A stretch of DNA of 64,000 bases from Roseomonas genomospecies 6 (GCF_008365375.1 NZ_QOKW01000005.1:1-64000); one strand, 5' to 3'; positions 1-11,815 are shown, counted from the first letter of the stretch. A program made the numbers and translations. Notes: generated by a model not told the origin, from the letters alone.

Positions 1-51
1 CACGAGGATCGATACCGCGCGAAGGCCATCGATGTCGGGACGGTACGTCAT
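1..51 (-). CDS. Acyltransferase 3 family protein, 5' end only
   Basis: Reading leftwards from an ATG at 51, the 17 codons before the window edge give MTYRPDIDGLRAVSILV. The YRPDIDGLRA(V/I)xIL start is the hallmark N-terminus of membrane O-acyltransferases of the acyltransferase 3 (OafA/YrhL) family, which acylate surface polysaccharides, lipids or antibiotics; the IDGLRA part opens the first membrane helix. The remainder lies outside the window, so catalytic residues cannot be checked. No strong ribosome binding site is seen in front of the ATG. The call rests only on this short but very characteristic peptide. Confidence 0.72.
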   Translation of the reverse strand, partial: MTYRPDIDGLRAVSILV

Positions 52-486
52 GGGGACCGTGAGGCTTGAGTGGGGCGGGAACGCGGATCGGTTCCCCGGG
101 TCCGGTTCTGCGGCGGGAAGCGAGCGGAAAGAGTTTGGAAATGCCCGGCTATGGAAGGCGAAGCGATGCGCCGGTCATTCGCGAGTCCAGTCCGAAGGAA
201 AGGCTTCGCGTCATGGTCGTGAGGTCGCTGTGATTATCGCGCAAGGTGCCTTGATGTTTTCGGCGTCATTGATGGAAAAATGCCGTTGAATTCGATGGTA
301 TGGCACCGCGAAGGAGTCTTGAAGAGAATTCTGATGTTGAATACTTAGGTCGTCGACAGTTTGAGTGACGTAACAGGAATTCAAAGGCAATCGCCGACCG
401 ATGGGGATAGACGCCGCATCCATTATTGCGTGGAAAGCACGGTCTTCGGGCGAGCCGGTATGATGCGTTCGGCGGTGTCTTCGCCC
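52..486. other. Intergenic region, no gene recognised
   Basis: About 435 bases between the acyltransferase start and the VOC gene stop. It is visibly less GC-rich than its surroundings. Short open frames exist but have no family signature, ribosome binding site or codon pattern that supports them. It presumably holds the promoter of the leftward acyltransferase gene. Confidence 0.5.
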
Positions 487-933
487 TTACGGACCGAGCC
501 GCTGCGCCAATTCCAGCAGAATGCCGTCCGGGTCGCGCAGATAGCACATCCGCTTGCCCGCCGGGAGGATGGCGCGCGGCACGTCCACCACCGCGCCCAC
601 CGGCACCGCCCCGGCCCGGATGGCCCGGTCGCGCACCGCCTGGATGTCGTCCACGGCGATGGCGAAGTGGCCGATGCCCACATCGTCCAGGCCGCCCGGT
701 CCCGGGGCCGGTTCGGCGAAGCACAGCATCTCCACGCGCAGGCTGTGGTCGCCGTTGACCAGGATCGCGCAGTCGGCGACGGCGCCCGTCGTGCCGCGGA
801 TGGCGTCGAACCAGCCGCCCGACAGTTCCTCCCGCAGCAGGACCGTCAGGCCGAAGGCATCGCTGTAGAAGCGGACGGCGCGGTCCAGGTCGCGGACCCG
901 GATGTTGACATGGTCGAAGCGGGCACCGGACAC
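487..933 (-). CDS. VOC (glyoxalase/dioxygenase) superfamily protein
   Basis: A 148-residue protein of the vicinal oxygen chelate fold. It begins with a beta strand containing FDHVNIRVRDLDRAVRFYSD and ends with YLRDPDGILLELAQ, the usual first and last strand motifs with a metal-ligand-type His and Glu. A GTG start at 933 is chosen because GAGGAGG lies just upstream; the open frame continues upstream but only as shadow of the next gene. The GTG follows the stop of the upstream gene by about a dozen bases, so the two are probably cotranscribed. The substrate cannot be told: VOC members include glyoxalase I, ring-cleavage dioxygenases and resistance proteins. Confidence 0.85.
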   Translation of the reverse strand: MSGARFDHVNIRVRDLDRAVRFYSDAFGLTVLLREELSGGWFDAIRGTTGAVADCAILVNGDHSLRVEMLCFAEPAPGPGGLDDVGIGHFAIAVDDIQAVRDRAIRAGAVPVGAVVDVPRAILPAGKRMCYLRDPDGILLELAQRLGP

Positions 934-944
934 CGGGGGCCTCC

Positions 945-2030
945 TCACGCGCTGGCGGAGCGGGCGGACTGTTCCAGCGACTTGATGTGGGACAGGCCCG
1001 GCAGGATTTCCGACTTCACGAACTCCATGCGCCGGTTCGGGCCGCCGCCGCCACGGGCGAAGCGGGCCTTCCACAGGTCCATCTTCACCGCCAGCCCGCA
1101 CAGCACGCCGCCGATGGTGACGTGGTGGGACGCGATCAGCTCGCGGATGGAATGGAAGGTCTCGGCGTTGATGTCGCGCCAGAAGTCCTTGGATCGGTTG
1201 TCGAAGCTCTCGAATCGTCCGGTGATGGAGGTGGAGATGTCCGTCAGGTCGCGGCTGATCTCATCCAGCATGCGGATCTGCCGGGCGTCGCGCTTGACCT
1301 CGGCGGAGCCGCGGATCTCGGCCATCCAGGACAGGAAGCGCTGGATCTCCGGCACGATGTCGTCCAGGCATTTCTTGAAATAGGCCAGCGACAGGAAGAT
1401 GTCGCCGTATTCCTCCAGGAATTGCGGGATCTCGCCCAGCTCGATGTCCAGCCGGTCGGCCATCATGCGCAGGTTGCGCAGCGCCTCCTCCCGGTTGGGA
1501 TTGGAGAACATGCCGATGATGTCCTTCACGTCCTGGACCTGCATGTCCTCGGACCCGTAGACATATTCGACCAACGGGCGCGTGAAGACGCGCATGTAGT
1601 TGGTCAGCTCCTCCTTCTTGCGGTCGGACAGGGTCAGCGACTCGACGCTGTTGACGTCGATGTTCAGCCGGCGCAGTTCGATGCGGGAGGTGTAGACGTC
1701 GAAGCTGGAGGCGGCGGCGATCTTCTCGATCTTCACCAGATCGCGCTCCACCTCCTCCTTGTAGGATTCGAAATAGGCGGTGAGGTGGCGCGGCGACACC
1801 TGCCCGCTGCCGGTCTGGACGTCGTGGAACATCTCCACGACCGTTTGCAGGCGCACGTTCTTGATGAGCCGGGCGTGCTGAAGGCCGGGGGTCTCCAGCG
1901 GGATGGCCGACAGCGGCATGATGTGCAGCGCGTCGCGGGCCTCGTCCTCCCACGCCTTGCGCCGGCCTCCGCCCTGGGGGCGGGGCGGCTTGTCGGTCAC
2001 GGCCTCGTTCGTCTCAAACCCGTCGCTCAA
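945..2030 (-). CDS. Unrecognised, predicted soluble helical protein
   Basis: A 361-residue protein that I do not recognise. It is rich in charged helices with no signal peptide and no obvious membrane segment. Its C-terminal third has a run of amphipathic helices (for example IRMLDEISRDLTDISTSITG, then HSIRELIASHHVTIGG). I place the start at a TTG at 2030 because GGAGAAGG sits six bases in front of it; in-frame ATGs at 2147 and 2087 lack such a site. Coding quality is good along the length. The downstream VOC gene follows within about a dozen bases. A structural or regulatory role is possible, but no function can be assigned. Confidence 0.7.
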   Translation of the reverse strand: MSDGFETNEAVTDKPPRPQGGGRRKAWEDEARDALHIMPLSAIPLETPGLQHARLIKNVRLQTVVEMFHDVQTGSGQVSPRHLTAYFESYKEEVERDLVKIEKIAAASSFDVYTSRIELRRLNIDVNSVESLTLSDRKKEELTNYMRVFTRPLVEYVYGSEDMQVQDVKDIIGMFSNPNREEALRNLRMMADRLDIELGEIPQFLEEYGDIFLSLAYFKKCLDDIVPEIQRFLSWMAEIRGSAEVKRDARQIRMLDEISRDLTDISTSITGRFESFDNRSKDFWRDINAETFHSIRELIASHHVTIGGVLCGLAVKMDLWKARFARGGGGPNRRMEFVKSEILPGLSHIKSLEQSARSASA

Positions 2031-2169
2031 AGCCTTCTCCCCGCAAGCCGGCCCTCGACCGCCCGCCGTCCCTTCGAGGTCCCCCATAAGGATAGCGGCT
2101 TGGGGAGGGCAGGCAAGAGCGGATGGGATGTTCCGGACCCATGTCATAGCACCGGCAGCCCACGAACGA

Positions 2170-2200
2170 AAAGGGCCGGTCCACGGCGGACCGGCCCTTT
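2170..2200 (-). terminator. Rho-independent terminator of the hsp20-DUF1150 unit
   Basis: A perfect 10-bp stem (GGGCCGGTCC at 2173-2182, partner at 2188-2197) with a 5-base loop, flanked by AAA and TTT. It lies about 40 bases beyond the DUF1150 stop codon, and the minus-strand transcript ends in a short U run. Confidence 0.75.
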
Positions 2201-2237
2201 CACAACCCCAGATGGATTTTACCGTGGAGCGTGGGCG

Positions 2238-2471
2238 TCAGTGGACGCTCAGCGGCTCCATGTCGTTCTGGCGGACGGTGGCGAAGGCCACGTCCCGTTC
2301 CGGCAGGACGGTCAGCGGCGTGCCGTCGGCGGCGTGGACGGAGAAGGCCGGAGCGTCGTCGACCGTCACGGGCCGCACATAGGCCACATGGTCCAAGCCG
2401 AAGGCGGCGAAGTCCTGGGGCGACAGTTGGCGCAGATAGGTTGCGGCCTTGTCGATGTCGAAGCTGTTCAT
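2238..2471 (-). CDS. DUF1150 family protein
   Basis: A 77-residue protein containing the DUF1150 core, including the region AAFGLDHVAYVRPV and a later VLPERDVAFATVRQNDMEPLSVH tail. DUF1150 proteins are small alphaproteobacterial proteins typically encoded beside Hsp20 genes, as here, where the gene follows hsp20 by about 90 bases on the same strand. The ATG at 2471 has a purine-rich stretch upstream. The role is unknown; a link to the small heat-shock protein is inferred from co-location only. Confidence 0.85.
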   Translation of the reverse strand: MNSFDIDKAATYLRQLSPQDFAAFGLDHVAYVRPVTVDDAPAFSVHAADGTPLTVLPERDVAFATVRQNDMEPLSVH

Positions 2472-2532
2472 GATGCTGTCCTTTGGACGAATCGGTCGAG
2501 GAGACGGCGGGCGGTCGGCCTTCGTTTCGGTC

Positions 2533-2580
2533 AGGCGTCGTTCCGGTTAGCCATCGTTCCGGTTAACCATCGTTCCGGTC
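2533..2580 (-). repeat. Three tandem 16-bp units across the hsp20 stop codon
   Basis: On the minus strand three consecutive 16-mers of the form (G/A)ACCGGAACGAYGSYT run through the last codons of hsp20, its TAA stop and the bases behind it. Units 1 and 2 differ at two positions and unit 3 carries further changes. The first unit encodes the C-terminal Arg-Asn-Asp-Gly. It looks like a local slippage duplication. Confidence 0.8.
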
Positions 2581-3042
2581 CGGGGCGACGTCGATGGTCT
2601 GCGGTCCGGCGGTGCCGCTGGCGGCCTGGGCGGGCTGCTCGATCTTGATGGTGCGGACCTTCGGTTCCGGCAGGGGCCGCTTCAGGTCGATGTTGAGAAG
2701 GCCGTTGTCGAGCGAGGCGCCGACCACCTCGATCCCCTCCGCCAGCACGAAGCTGCGCTGGAACTGGCGGGCGGCGATGCCGCGGTGCAGGTAGATGCGC
2801 GAGCGGTCGTCGGTCTGGCGGCCCCGGATGACGAGCTGGTTGTCCTCGATCTGCACCGACAGGTCTTCGGAGGTGAAACCGGCCACGGCCAGCGTGATTC
2901 GCAGGCCCTCGTCCCCGATCTGTTCGATGTTGTAGGGCGGATAGCCTTCCGCGGAATTCTTGGCGATACGGTCCAGCGTGCGCTCGAACTGGTCGAATCC
3001 CAGGAGCAGCGGACTGTTGAAGAGAGAAAGGCGAGTCGTCAC
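2563..3042 (-). CDS. Small heat-shock protein, Hsp20/alpha-crystallin family
   Basis: A 159-residue ATP-independent chaperone that holds unfolding proteins. The N-terminus TRLSLFNSPLLLGFDQFER and the GYPPYNIEQ segment are typical of class A bacterial Hsp20s. The alpha-crystallin domain covers roughly residues 35-130, with the L-x-x-G-L-L-x-I strand visible as SLDNGLLNIDLKRPLPE and a C-terminal I-x-(I/V)-type tail. A GTG start at 3042 is chosen for its GAGGAGG site; longer frames upstream run into the promoter. A heat-shock type promoter and a possible thermometer lie in front, and DUF1150 follows in the same unit. Confidence 0.93.
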   Translation of the reverse strand: MTTRLSLFNSPLLLGFDQFERTLDRIAKNSAEGYPPYNIEQIGDEGLRITLAVAGFTSEDLSVQIEDNQLVIRGRQTDDRSRIYLHRGIAARQFQRSFVLAEGIEVVGASLDNGLLNIDLKRPLPEPKVRTIKIEQPAQAASGTAGPQTIDVAPDRNDG

Positions 3043-3047
3043 GGCGC

Positions 3048-3127
3048 ATCCTCCTCGAGACGCGAGCGAGTTGCACATTGGGCCCGTTTCCGGCGCCCGG
3101 CTGGCTGGCGGCCCGAAAGGGGAGGAT
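3048..3127 (-). promoter_or_regulatory. Possible RNA thermometer in the hsp20 leader
   Basis: In the predicted mRNA leader an early ATCCTCC (3127-3121) is exactly complementary to GGAGGAT (3054-3048), which contains the Shine-Dalgarno sequence of hsp20. A GC-rich stem-forming segment lies between them. Hsp20 leaders in alphaproteobacteria often carry ROSE-type thermometers that mask the ribosome site. Here only the pairing is seen; the canonical ROSE layout was not established. Confidence 0.35.
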
Positions 3128-3143
3128 CGGCGCCGCTCCGTCA

Positions 3144-3173
3144 TAGATTGGGGTAGGCCGCCCGGCGGTCAAG
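3144..3173 (-). promoter_or_regulatory. Sigma-32 (RpoH)-type promoter of hsp20
   Basis: On the minus strand CTTGACC (3173-3167) is followed after 13 bases by CCCCAATCTA (3153-3144). This resembles the RpoH consensus CTTGAAA-N11-16-CCCCATNT. It would start transcription near 3137 and give a leader of about 95 bases. The match and its place in front of a small heat-shock gene support each other. Confidence 0.6.
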
Positions 3174-3243
3174 GTTCGCCGTTGCGGCAAAGCGCCGTCA
3201 TCCGCCGGAGGGGGCGCTCAGGCCGCCCGTTCAGGCCGCCCGC

Positions 3244-3669
3244 TCAGGCCATGGAATTGCCGGCGGGCGTGGCGAAGACGAAGCGCCGGCTGGACCAGTA
3301 GTTCCAGGCGAAGGTCACGGCGGTCGCCGCGATCTTGGCGGCCAGCGGGTGCAGGGCCGGCACCAGCAGCCCGACCACCAGGGTGGACAGCCCCAGCCCG
3401 ACGAGGTTGAAGGCCAGGAACAGCGGCAGGCGGCGGGCCATGGGGGCCGCCTCCCGGCGCAGGCGGAAGGTCCAGCTCCGGTTCAGCAGGAAACTGCACA
3501 GCACCCCGGCGCCGTAACCCACGGCGTTGGCCGCCAGCACGGGCACCCCGGCCAGCGACACCAGCGCCAGGAACAGCGCGAAATCGACCCCGGTGTTCAG
3601 CAGGCCGACCGCGGCGAAGCGGATGGCCGTCCAGGGAACGCCTCGCGCCCGGCTTTCGGCACCCTTCAA
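3244..3669 (-). CDS. GtrA family membrane protein
   Basis: A 141-residue protein with four predicted membrane helices, starting with IRFAAVGLLNTGVDFALFLA and including the N-x-x-G-Y-G-A-G and LLNRSWTF motifs typical of GtrA. GtrA-like proteins are thought to flip polyprenyl-phosphate sugars made by a partner GtrB-type transferase. The start is read as TTG at 3669, overlapping the TGA of the upstream glycosyltransferase by four bases, which implies translational coupling. No better ATG or GTG exists in frame near the first helix. Confidence 0.85.
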   Translation of the reverse strand: MKGAESRARGVPWTAIRFAAVGLLNTGVDFALFLALVSLAGVPVLAANAVGYGAGVLCSFLLNRSWTFRLRREAAPMARRLPLFLAFNLVGLGLSTLVVGLLVPALHPLAAKIAATAVTFAWNYWSSRRFVFATPAGNSMA

Positions 3670-4739
3670 CTGTTGGCCTCGATGCGGGAGAAGGCGCCCG
3701 CCGCCGCCGCGATGCCGGTTCCCAGATGGACCTCGGCGGGGGCCGGCGCGGCTTGTCCCTTTCCGGTGACGATGACGGCGGGAGCGGCGTCCGGGTGGCG
3801 GGCGATGCTGTCCACCACGAACAGGGGCCGGTGCTTGGTCTCCATGTAGAGCCGCCCGAGATACTCGCCCAGCACCCCCAGGATCAGAAGCTGGGTGCTG
3901 CCCAGCACCAGCGAGACGACCATCACGCTGGTCCAGCCGGGAACCGTCGCGTGCTGCGCCCAGCTCACCAGCGCGTAGCCGAGCGCCAGAACCGCGCACA
4001 GCGCGAAGAAGAAGCCGATGTAGGAGGCGGCGCGCAGCGGCTTGATGGAGAAGCTGGTGATGGCGTCCACCGCGAAGCGGATCATCTTGCCCAGAGGGTA
4101 CTTGGTCTCGCCGACGGCGCGGGCCTGCCGGTCGTAGGGCAGCGGCTCCTGCTTCAGCCCGATCCAGCTCACCATGCCGCGGATGAAGCGGTGCTGCTCC
4201 GGCATGGCGTTCAACACCTCCAGCGCGCGGCGGCTCATCAGCCGGAAATCGCCGGTGTCCTTGGGGATCTCGATGTCCACCAGACGGTCGAGCAGCCGGT
4301 AGAACAGCGCCGCGGTGCCCTTCTTGAACCAGGTCTCGCCGTCGCGGGCCATGCGGGTGCCGTAGACCACGTCGGCCCCGGCGTCCATGCGGGCCATCAT
4401 GGTGCCCAGCAGCTCCGGCGGGTCCTGGAGGTCGGCATCGATGATCAGGATGCGCTCCCCCCGGCAGACGTGCAGGCCGGCGGTCAAGGCCAACTGGTGC
4501 CCATGGTTGCGCGACAGCCGCACCCCCGTCACCGCCGGGTCGCCGCGGACCAGATCGGCGATGCGGTTCCAGGTGCCGTCCCGCGATCCGTCGTCCACCA
4601 GGATCAGCTCATAGCCCTCCCCGACCTCGGCGCGGCAGGCCGCGGACACCCGGCGGTGCAATTCGCCGATCCCCTCGGCCTCGTTGTAGCAGGGAACCAC
4701 CACGGACAACCGCGGGGTCCCGGCAACGGCGTGCTGCAT
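3666..4739 (-). CDS. GtrB-like family 2 glycosyltransferase
   Basis: A 357-residue enzyme resembling bactoprenol glucosyltransferases. The GT-A domain shows RLSVVVPCYNEAEGI, VDDGSRDGT, the DxD-containing IIDADLQDPPE and an acceptor region near GDFRLMSRRALE. Two C-terminal membrane helices follow (about residues 230-260 and 270-300). It would transfer a nucleotide-sugar residue to polyprenyl phosphate on the cytoplasmic face for GtrA to translocate. The ATG at 4739 has GGAGAAGG three bases upstream. The C-terminal 40 residues are low-complexity, Ala/Pro-rich and probably dispensable. Sugar specificity cannot be read from the sequence. Confidence 0.88.
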   Translation of the reverse strand: MQHAVAGTPRLSVVVPCYNEAEGIGELHRRVSAACRAEVGEGYELILVDDGSRDGTWNRIADLVRGDPAVTGVRLSRNHGHQLALTAGLHVCRGERILIIDADLQDPPELLGTMMARMDAGADVVYGTRMARDGETWFKKGTAALFYRLLDRLVDIEIPKDTGDFRLMSRRALEVLNAMPEQHRFIRGMVSWIGLKQEPLPYDRQARAVGETKYPLGKMIRFAVDAITSFSIKPLRAASYIGFFFALCAVLALGYALVSWAQHATVPGWTSVMVVSLVLGSTQLLILGVLGEYLGRLYMETKHRPLFVVDSIARHPDAAPAVIVTGKGQAAPAPAEVHLGTGIAAAAGAFSRIEANS

Positions 4740-5277
4740 GAACCTTCTCCCGTCACCGCCTCCCCCCTGTCCCGGAAAGATCCGCCGGGCGAACCCCTTC
4801 GGGCGAGAGCGCATTCCTCGGGCGACACCGGCGCGGTACCGCCGGCATCCCGCTTCCGCAACGGGATTGCAGGCCCTTTTGCACCGCCGGAATTCCGTAC
4901 TAACCCGGTCATGCCCCCGTGGCGCCGGTCCGGCCGGGGGGATCGTCCCGGCCGCCTCGGTCCTACGGCATTTGCGACGATTGCGCGTGCGGACGGGGTG
5001 CCCCATGGGTCGTGGTGCGGCGCGGAACGCGCGGCCGTCCGGTTCCCCGCCCCCCGCCGCCCCGGCACCCCGGTCGGGGATGCCGGACGGGGTGCCCCGG
5101 CGGGGTTGCCCCGGGCGGGCGACCACCTTCGGTGCGGCATGGCGCTTGCGTAAGGAGGACCGAAGGGCGGAGCGAATCGGCACGGCATCCGCCCGTATGT
5201 CCGAAATGCGTTGCACGATGCGAATTCGCATCCTGCAACGCGGGCAGAATGCAAAGCGGGGCCGCCGGGGGGTTGTG
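4740..5277. other. Divergent intergenic region of 538 bases
   Basis: It separates the leftward glycosyltransferase from the rightward hybrid kinase. Open frames across it are very GC-rich artefacts with no family signature. The notable content is the long palindrome at 5208-5241, listed separately. No confident promoter was identified in either direction. Confidence 0.5.
5208..5241. promoter_or_regulatory. 34-bp near-perfect palindrome upstream of hybrid kinase
   Basis: The arms GCGTTGCA (5208-5215) and TGCAACGC (5234-5241) enclose a perfect 16-bp palindrome GATGCGAATTCGCATC (5217-5232). Only the C/C pair at 5216 and 5233 breaks symmetry. It ends 36 bases before the ATG at 5278. It could be an operator for a dimeric regulator or a leader hairpin; it has no T-tract, so it is not a classical terminator. 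Confidence 0.6.
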
Positions 5278-7896
5278 ATGAGCATGGTCACCAGTGAACT
5301 GCTGCTCGGGCTGGCGCAGAACATCGGCCTGTTCGCGGTCGTGGCCATCGTCTTCCTGCAGATCCGCGCCCGTCCCGGAAAAATCCCGGACCTGATGGCG
5401 AATGGTCTGCTGGGCCTGCTTTTCGGCGGGGTGGCGGTTCTGGGCATGGCCGACCCGGTGCATGTGGCGCCGGGCCTGCTCATCGACGCGCGCAACGTGA
5501 TGATGGGGCTGGCCGGTCCGTTCGGCGGCCCTCTGGCCGGGGTGACGGCGGCGCTGCTGGCCGGCGCCTTCCGGTTCTGGCTGGGCGGGCCGGGCGCGCT
5601 GGCGGGGGTGGTGTCGCTGGGCGGGGCGGCGCTGATCGGCGTGCTGGTGGGCGCGGCGGCGCGGCGGCAGGGGCGCTTCGGGAACCGTCATCTGGTCGCG
5701 CTGGCCTTGCTGGTGACGGTGATGCCGCCCTTCAGCTTCCTCCTGCTGCCGCCCGATCTGGCGCTCCGCCTGGTGGACGAGGCGCTGGTGCCGCTGTGCA
5801 TCGGGAACTTCGTCGGCACGCTGGCGCTGGGCACCTTCCTGCGCAAGGAACAGCAGCGCCAGGAACTCCACCGCGCCCTGACCGAAAGCCAGCGCCGTTT
5901 TGCCGCGACGGTGGTGAACATACCGGGCGGCGTCTACCAGCGGGTGCTGACGGCGGCGGGCCGGCTGCGCTTTCCCTATTGCAGCCCCGGCTTCTTCCTG
6001 GTCATGGGCCTTCCGGCGACGGAGCGGGTGACGGCGGAAGCGCTGAACCGCATCCTTCATCCCGAGGACCGTCCGCGCATGATCGCCTCGATCCACGCGT
6101 CCGCCGAGACGCTGGAGCCCTGGATGCTGGAATTCCGGATCGTCCGTCCGGATGGCGAGATCCGGTGGATCAGCGCCTCCAGCCGGGCGGCCCGGCGCGA
6201 CAACGGAGACATCGTGTGGGACGGCATCGTCACCGACGTCACCGAGGCCAAGCGCAACGAGCGGGCGTTGATCCAGGCCCGCCTGGAGGCGGAGGAGGCC
6301 AGCCGCGCCAAGGCCGAATTCCTGGCGACCATGAGCCACGAGATGCGCACCCCGCTGAACGGCATCCTGGGCTTCACCCGCCTGCTGCTGGACGAGGACC
6401 TGACGCCGCAACAGCGCCGCCACGCCCGGATGGTGAGCGACGCCGGGCGGTCGCTGCTGACGGTGATCAACGATGTCCTGGACTTCTCCCGCATCGAGGC
6501 GGGACGGCTGGCGCTGAGCGACGTCCCCTTCGCCGTGCGCGATCTGATCGCCAACTGCGAGGCGGTGCTGCGGCTGGAGGCCGAGGCGAAGGGGCTGGAA
6601 CTGCACGCCGCCGTGGCCCCGGACGTGCCGGACTGGCTGCGCGGCGATCCCGACCGGCTGCGGCAGGTGGTGCTGAACCTGCTGGCCAACGCCGTCAAGT
6701 TCACCGAGCACGGCAGCGTCGGCCTGACCATCGTGAAGACCGCCGACACCCCCGCCGGGCCGCATCTGACGATCAGCGTCGCCGACACCGGGATCGGCAT
6801 CCCGCCGGACCGGCAGGACCGGCTTTTCCAGCGTTTCAGCCAGATCGACCGGTCGCGCGGGGGCGCCGGGCTGGGGCTCGCCATCAGCCGGCGGCTGGTG
6901 GAGATGATGGGCGGGACGGTCGGGGTGCAAAGCCAGGCCGGGGTCGGCTCCACCTTCTGGCTGTCGCTGGTGCTTCCCGAATCCGCCCCGCCCGCCGGGC
7001 ATGGCACCCCTTGCGCGGCGGAACTGCTGGTGCGCCGCCGCTCCGCGCGCATCCTGCTGGCCGAGGATCTGGCGATGAACCGGGAGCTGACCGTCGCCAT
7101 GCTGGTGGGCGCCGGCCATCGCGTGGACACCGTCGGCGACGGGCGGCAGGCGGTCGAGGCGGTGCGGCGCGGCTCCTACGACCTCGTCCTGATGGACGTG
7201 CACATGCCGGAGATGGACGGCCATGCCGCCACGCGGGCGATTCGCGCCCTGCCGCCGCCCGTGGGAACCATCCCGATCCTGGCGATGAGCGCCGGCGCGC
7301 TGCCGGAGGAGGTCCGGCGCTGCCGCGAGGCCGGCATGAACGGCCACCTCGCCAAGCCGGTGGACCGGGCCGTCCTGTTGGACGCCATCGACGAGGCGAT
7401 GCCGGGTGCCCCCGCGGAAGCGGTCGCTGCGACCGTCGTGCCGGCCATTCCGGCGCCCATTCCGGCGGCCAATCTTGCGGCCAATCTTGCGGCGGAGCCG
7501 ATTCCGCTGCGCCAGCCGCTCGACCGCGCCATGCTGCGCCGCGTCCTGGACGAGCGGGGGGAGGACGCCTTCGCCCGCCTGGCCGCCGCGTTTCTCGACC
7601 ATCTGCCCCGCCGCATCGACCGGCTGCGCGCCGCCGGCGATCCCGACCGCATGCTGGCGGAAGCGCGGGCGCTGATCGCGCCGTCGGCCAATCTGGGGCT
7701 GGTCCGCCTGGCCTCCGCTTGCCGCGCCCTTTGCGCCTCCCTCCGCGCGGGCCGCAGCCACGAAGCGGACGGGCTCCTCCGCAGCGTGGCGGATGCCGCG
7801 AAGGAGGGGGCGGAGGCCCTGCGCGGCGCACTTCCCGCCGATCCGGCGGCACCCCGCTTCAAGTCACTTGCGGAGGATATCCCCCGGACGTCATAA
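5278..7896 (+). CDS. Membrane hybrid histidine kinase, 5TM-PAS-HisKA-REC with degenerate Hpt
   Basis: An 872-residue sensor. Residues 1-195 form several hydrophobic helices of LytS 5TMR type (LIDARNVMMGLAGPFGGPLAG). A PAS-PAC region spans 202-325. HisKA follows with His354 in SHEMRTPLN, then HATPase with the N box at Asn471 and DTGIGIP at 503. A receiver has Asp640 in LMDVHMPEMDG and Lys693. The C-terminal segment aligns with an Hpt domain, but the expected phospho-histidine is Arg797 (EARALIAPSANLG), so it probably cannot relay phosphate. The start is ATG 5278; a second ATG is two codons further. It lies next to another hybrid kinase and a REC-GGDEF protein, suggesting one signalling group. 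Confidence 0.9.
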   Translation: MSMVTSELLLGLAQNIGLFAVVAIVFLQIRARPGKIPDLMANGLLGLLFGGVAVLGMADPVHVAPGLLIDARNVMMGLAGPFGGPLAGVTAALLAGAFRFWLGGPGALAGVVSLGGAALIGVLVGAAARRQGRFGNRHLVALALLVTVMPPFSFLLLPPDLALRLVDEALVPLCIGNFVGTLALGTFLRKEQQRQELHRALTESQRRFAATVVNIPGGVYQRVLTAAGRLRFPYCSPGFFLVMGLPATERVTAEALNRILHPEDRPRMIASIHASAETLEPWMLEFRIVRPDGEIRWISASSRAARRDNGDIVWDGIVTDVTEAKRNERALIQARLEAEEASRAKAEFLATMSHEMRTPLNGILGFTRLLLDEDLTPQQRRHARMVSDAGRSLLTVINDVLDFSRIEAGRLALSDVPFAVRDLIANCEAVLRLEAEAKGLELHAAVAPDVPDWLRGDPDRLRQVVLNLLANAVKFTEHGSVGLTIVKTADTPAGPHLTISVADTGIGIPPDRQDRLFQRFSQIDRSRGGAGLGLAISRRLVEMMGGTVGVQSQAGVGSTFWLSLVLPESAPPAGHGTPCAAELLVRRRSARILLAEDLAMNRELTVAMLVGAGHRVDTVGDGRQAVEAVRRGSYDLVLMDVHMPEMDGHAATRAIRALPPPVGTIPILAMSAGALPEEVRRCREAGMNGHLAKPVDRAVLLDAIDEAMPGAPAEAVAATVVPAIPAPIPAANLAANLAAEPIPLRQPLDRAMLRRVLDERGEDAFARLAAAFLDHLPRRIDRLRAAGDPDRMLAEARALIAPSANLGLVRLASACRALCASLRAGRSHEADGLLRSVADAAKEGAEALRGALPADPAAPRFKSLAEDIPRTS

Positions 7897-7991
7897 TTCC
7901 CGTGTGCGGCAACTTCTTCTCCTCCGGCGTGTGCCGGATCTGGCGGACACCGGTGATGGACGACGCTATCCTGACGGCGGAAGGAACCGCC

Positions 7992-11777
<3,786 letters not shown>

Positions 11778-11815
11778 CCCGCCCCGACGAGGAACCGACT
11801 TCTAGGAAAACGACC

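Noticed and set aside
32..289. 85-codon plus-strand frame at the left edge
   Set aside because: No motif or ribosome site. It lies over the start of the acyltransferase gene and its presumed promoter.
987..2648. Plus-strand frame across the unrecognised minus-strand gene and DUF1150
   Set aside because: It runs through a terminator and two genes with good start sites. Its composition (Val/Asp/His/Gln-rich) marks a shadow frame.
4963..7761. Open frame of 932 codons on the minus strand opposite the first hybrid kinase
   Set aside because: It is the complement of a well-supported kinase gene. Its translation is Gly/Arg/Gln/His-rich without any family motif, typical of antisense frames in GC-rich DNA.
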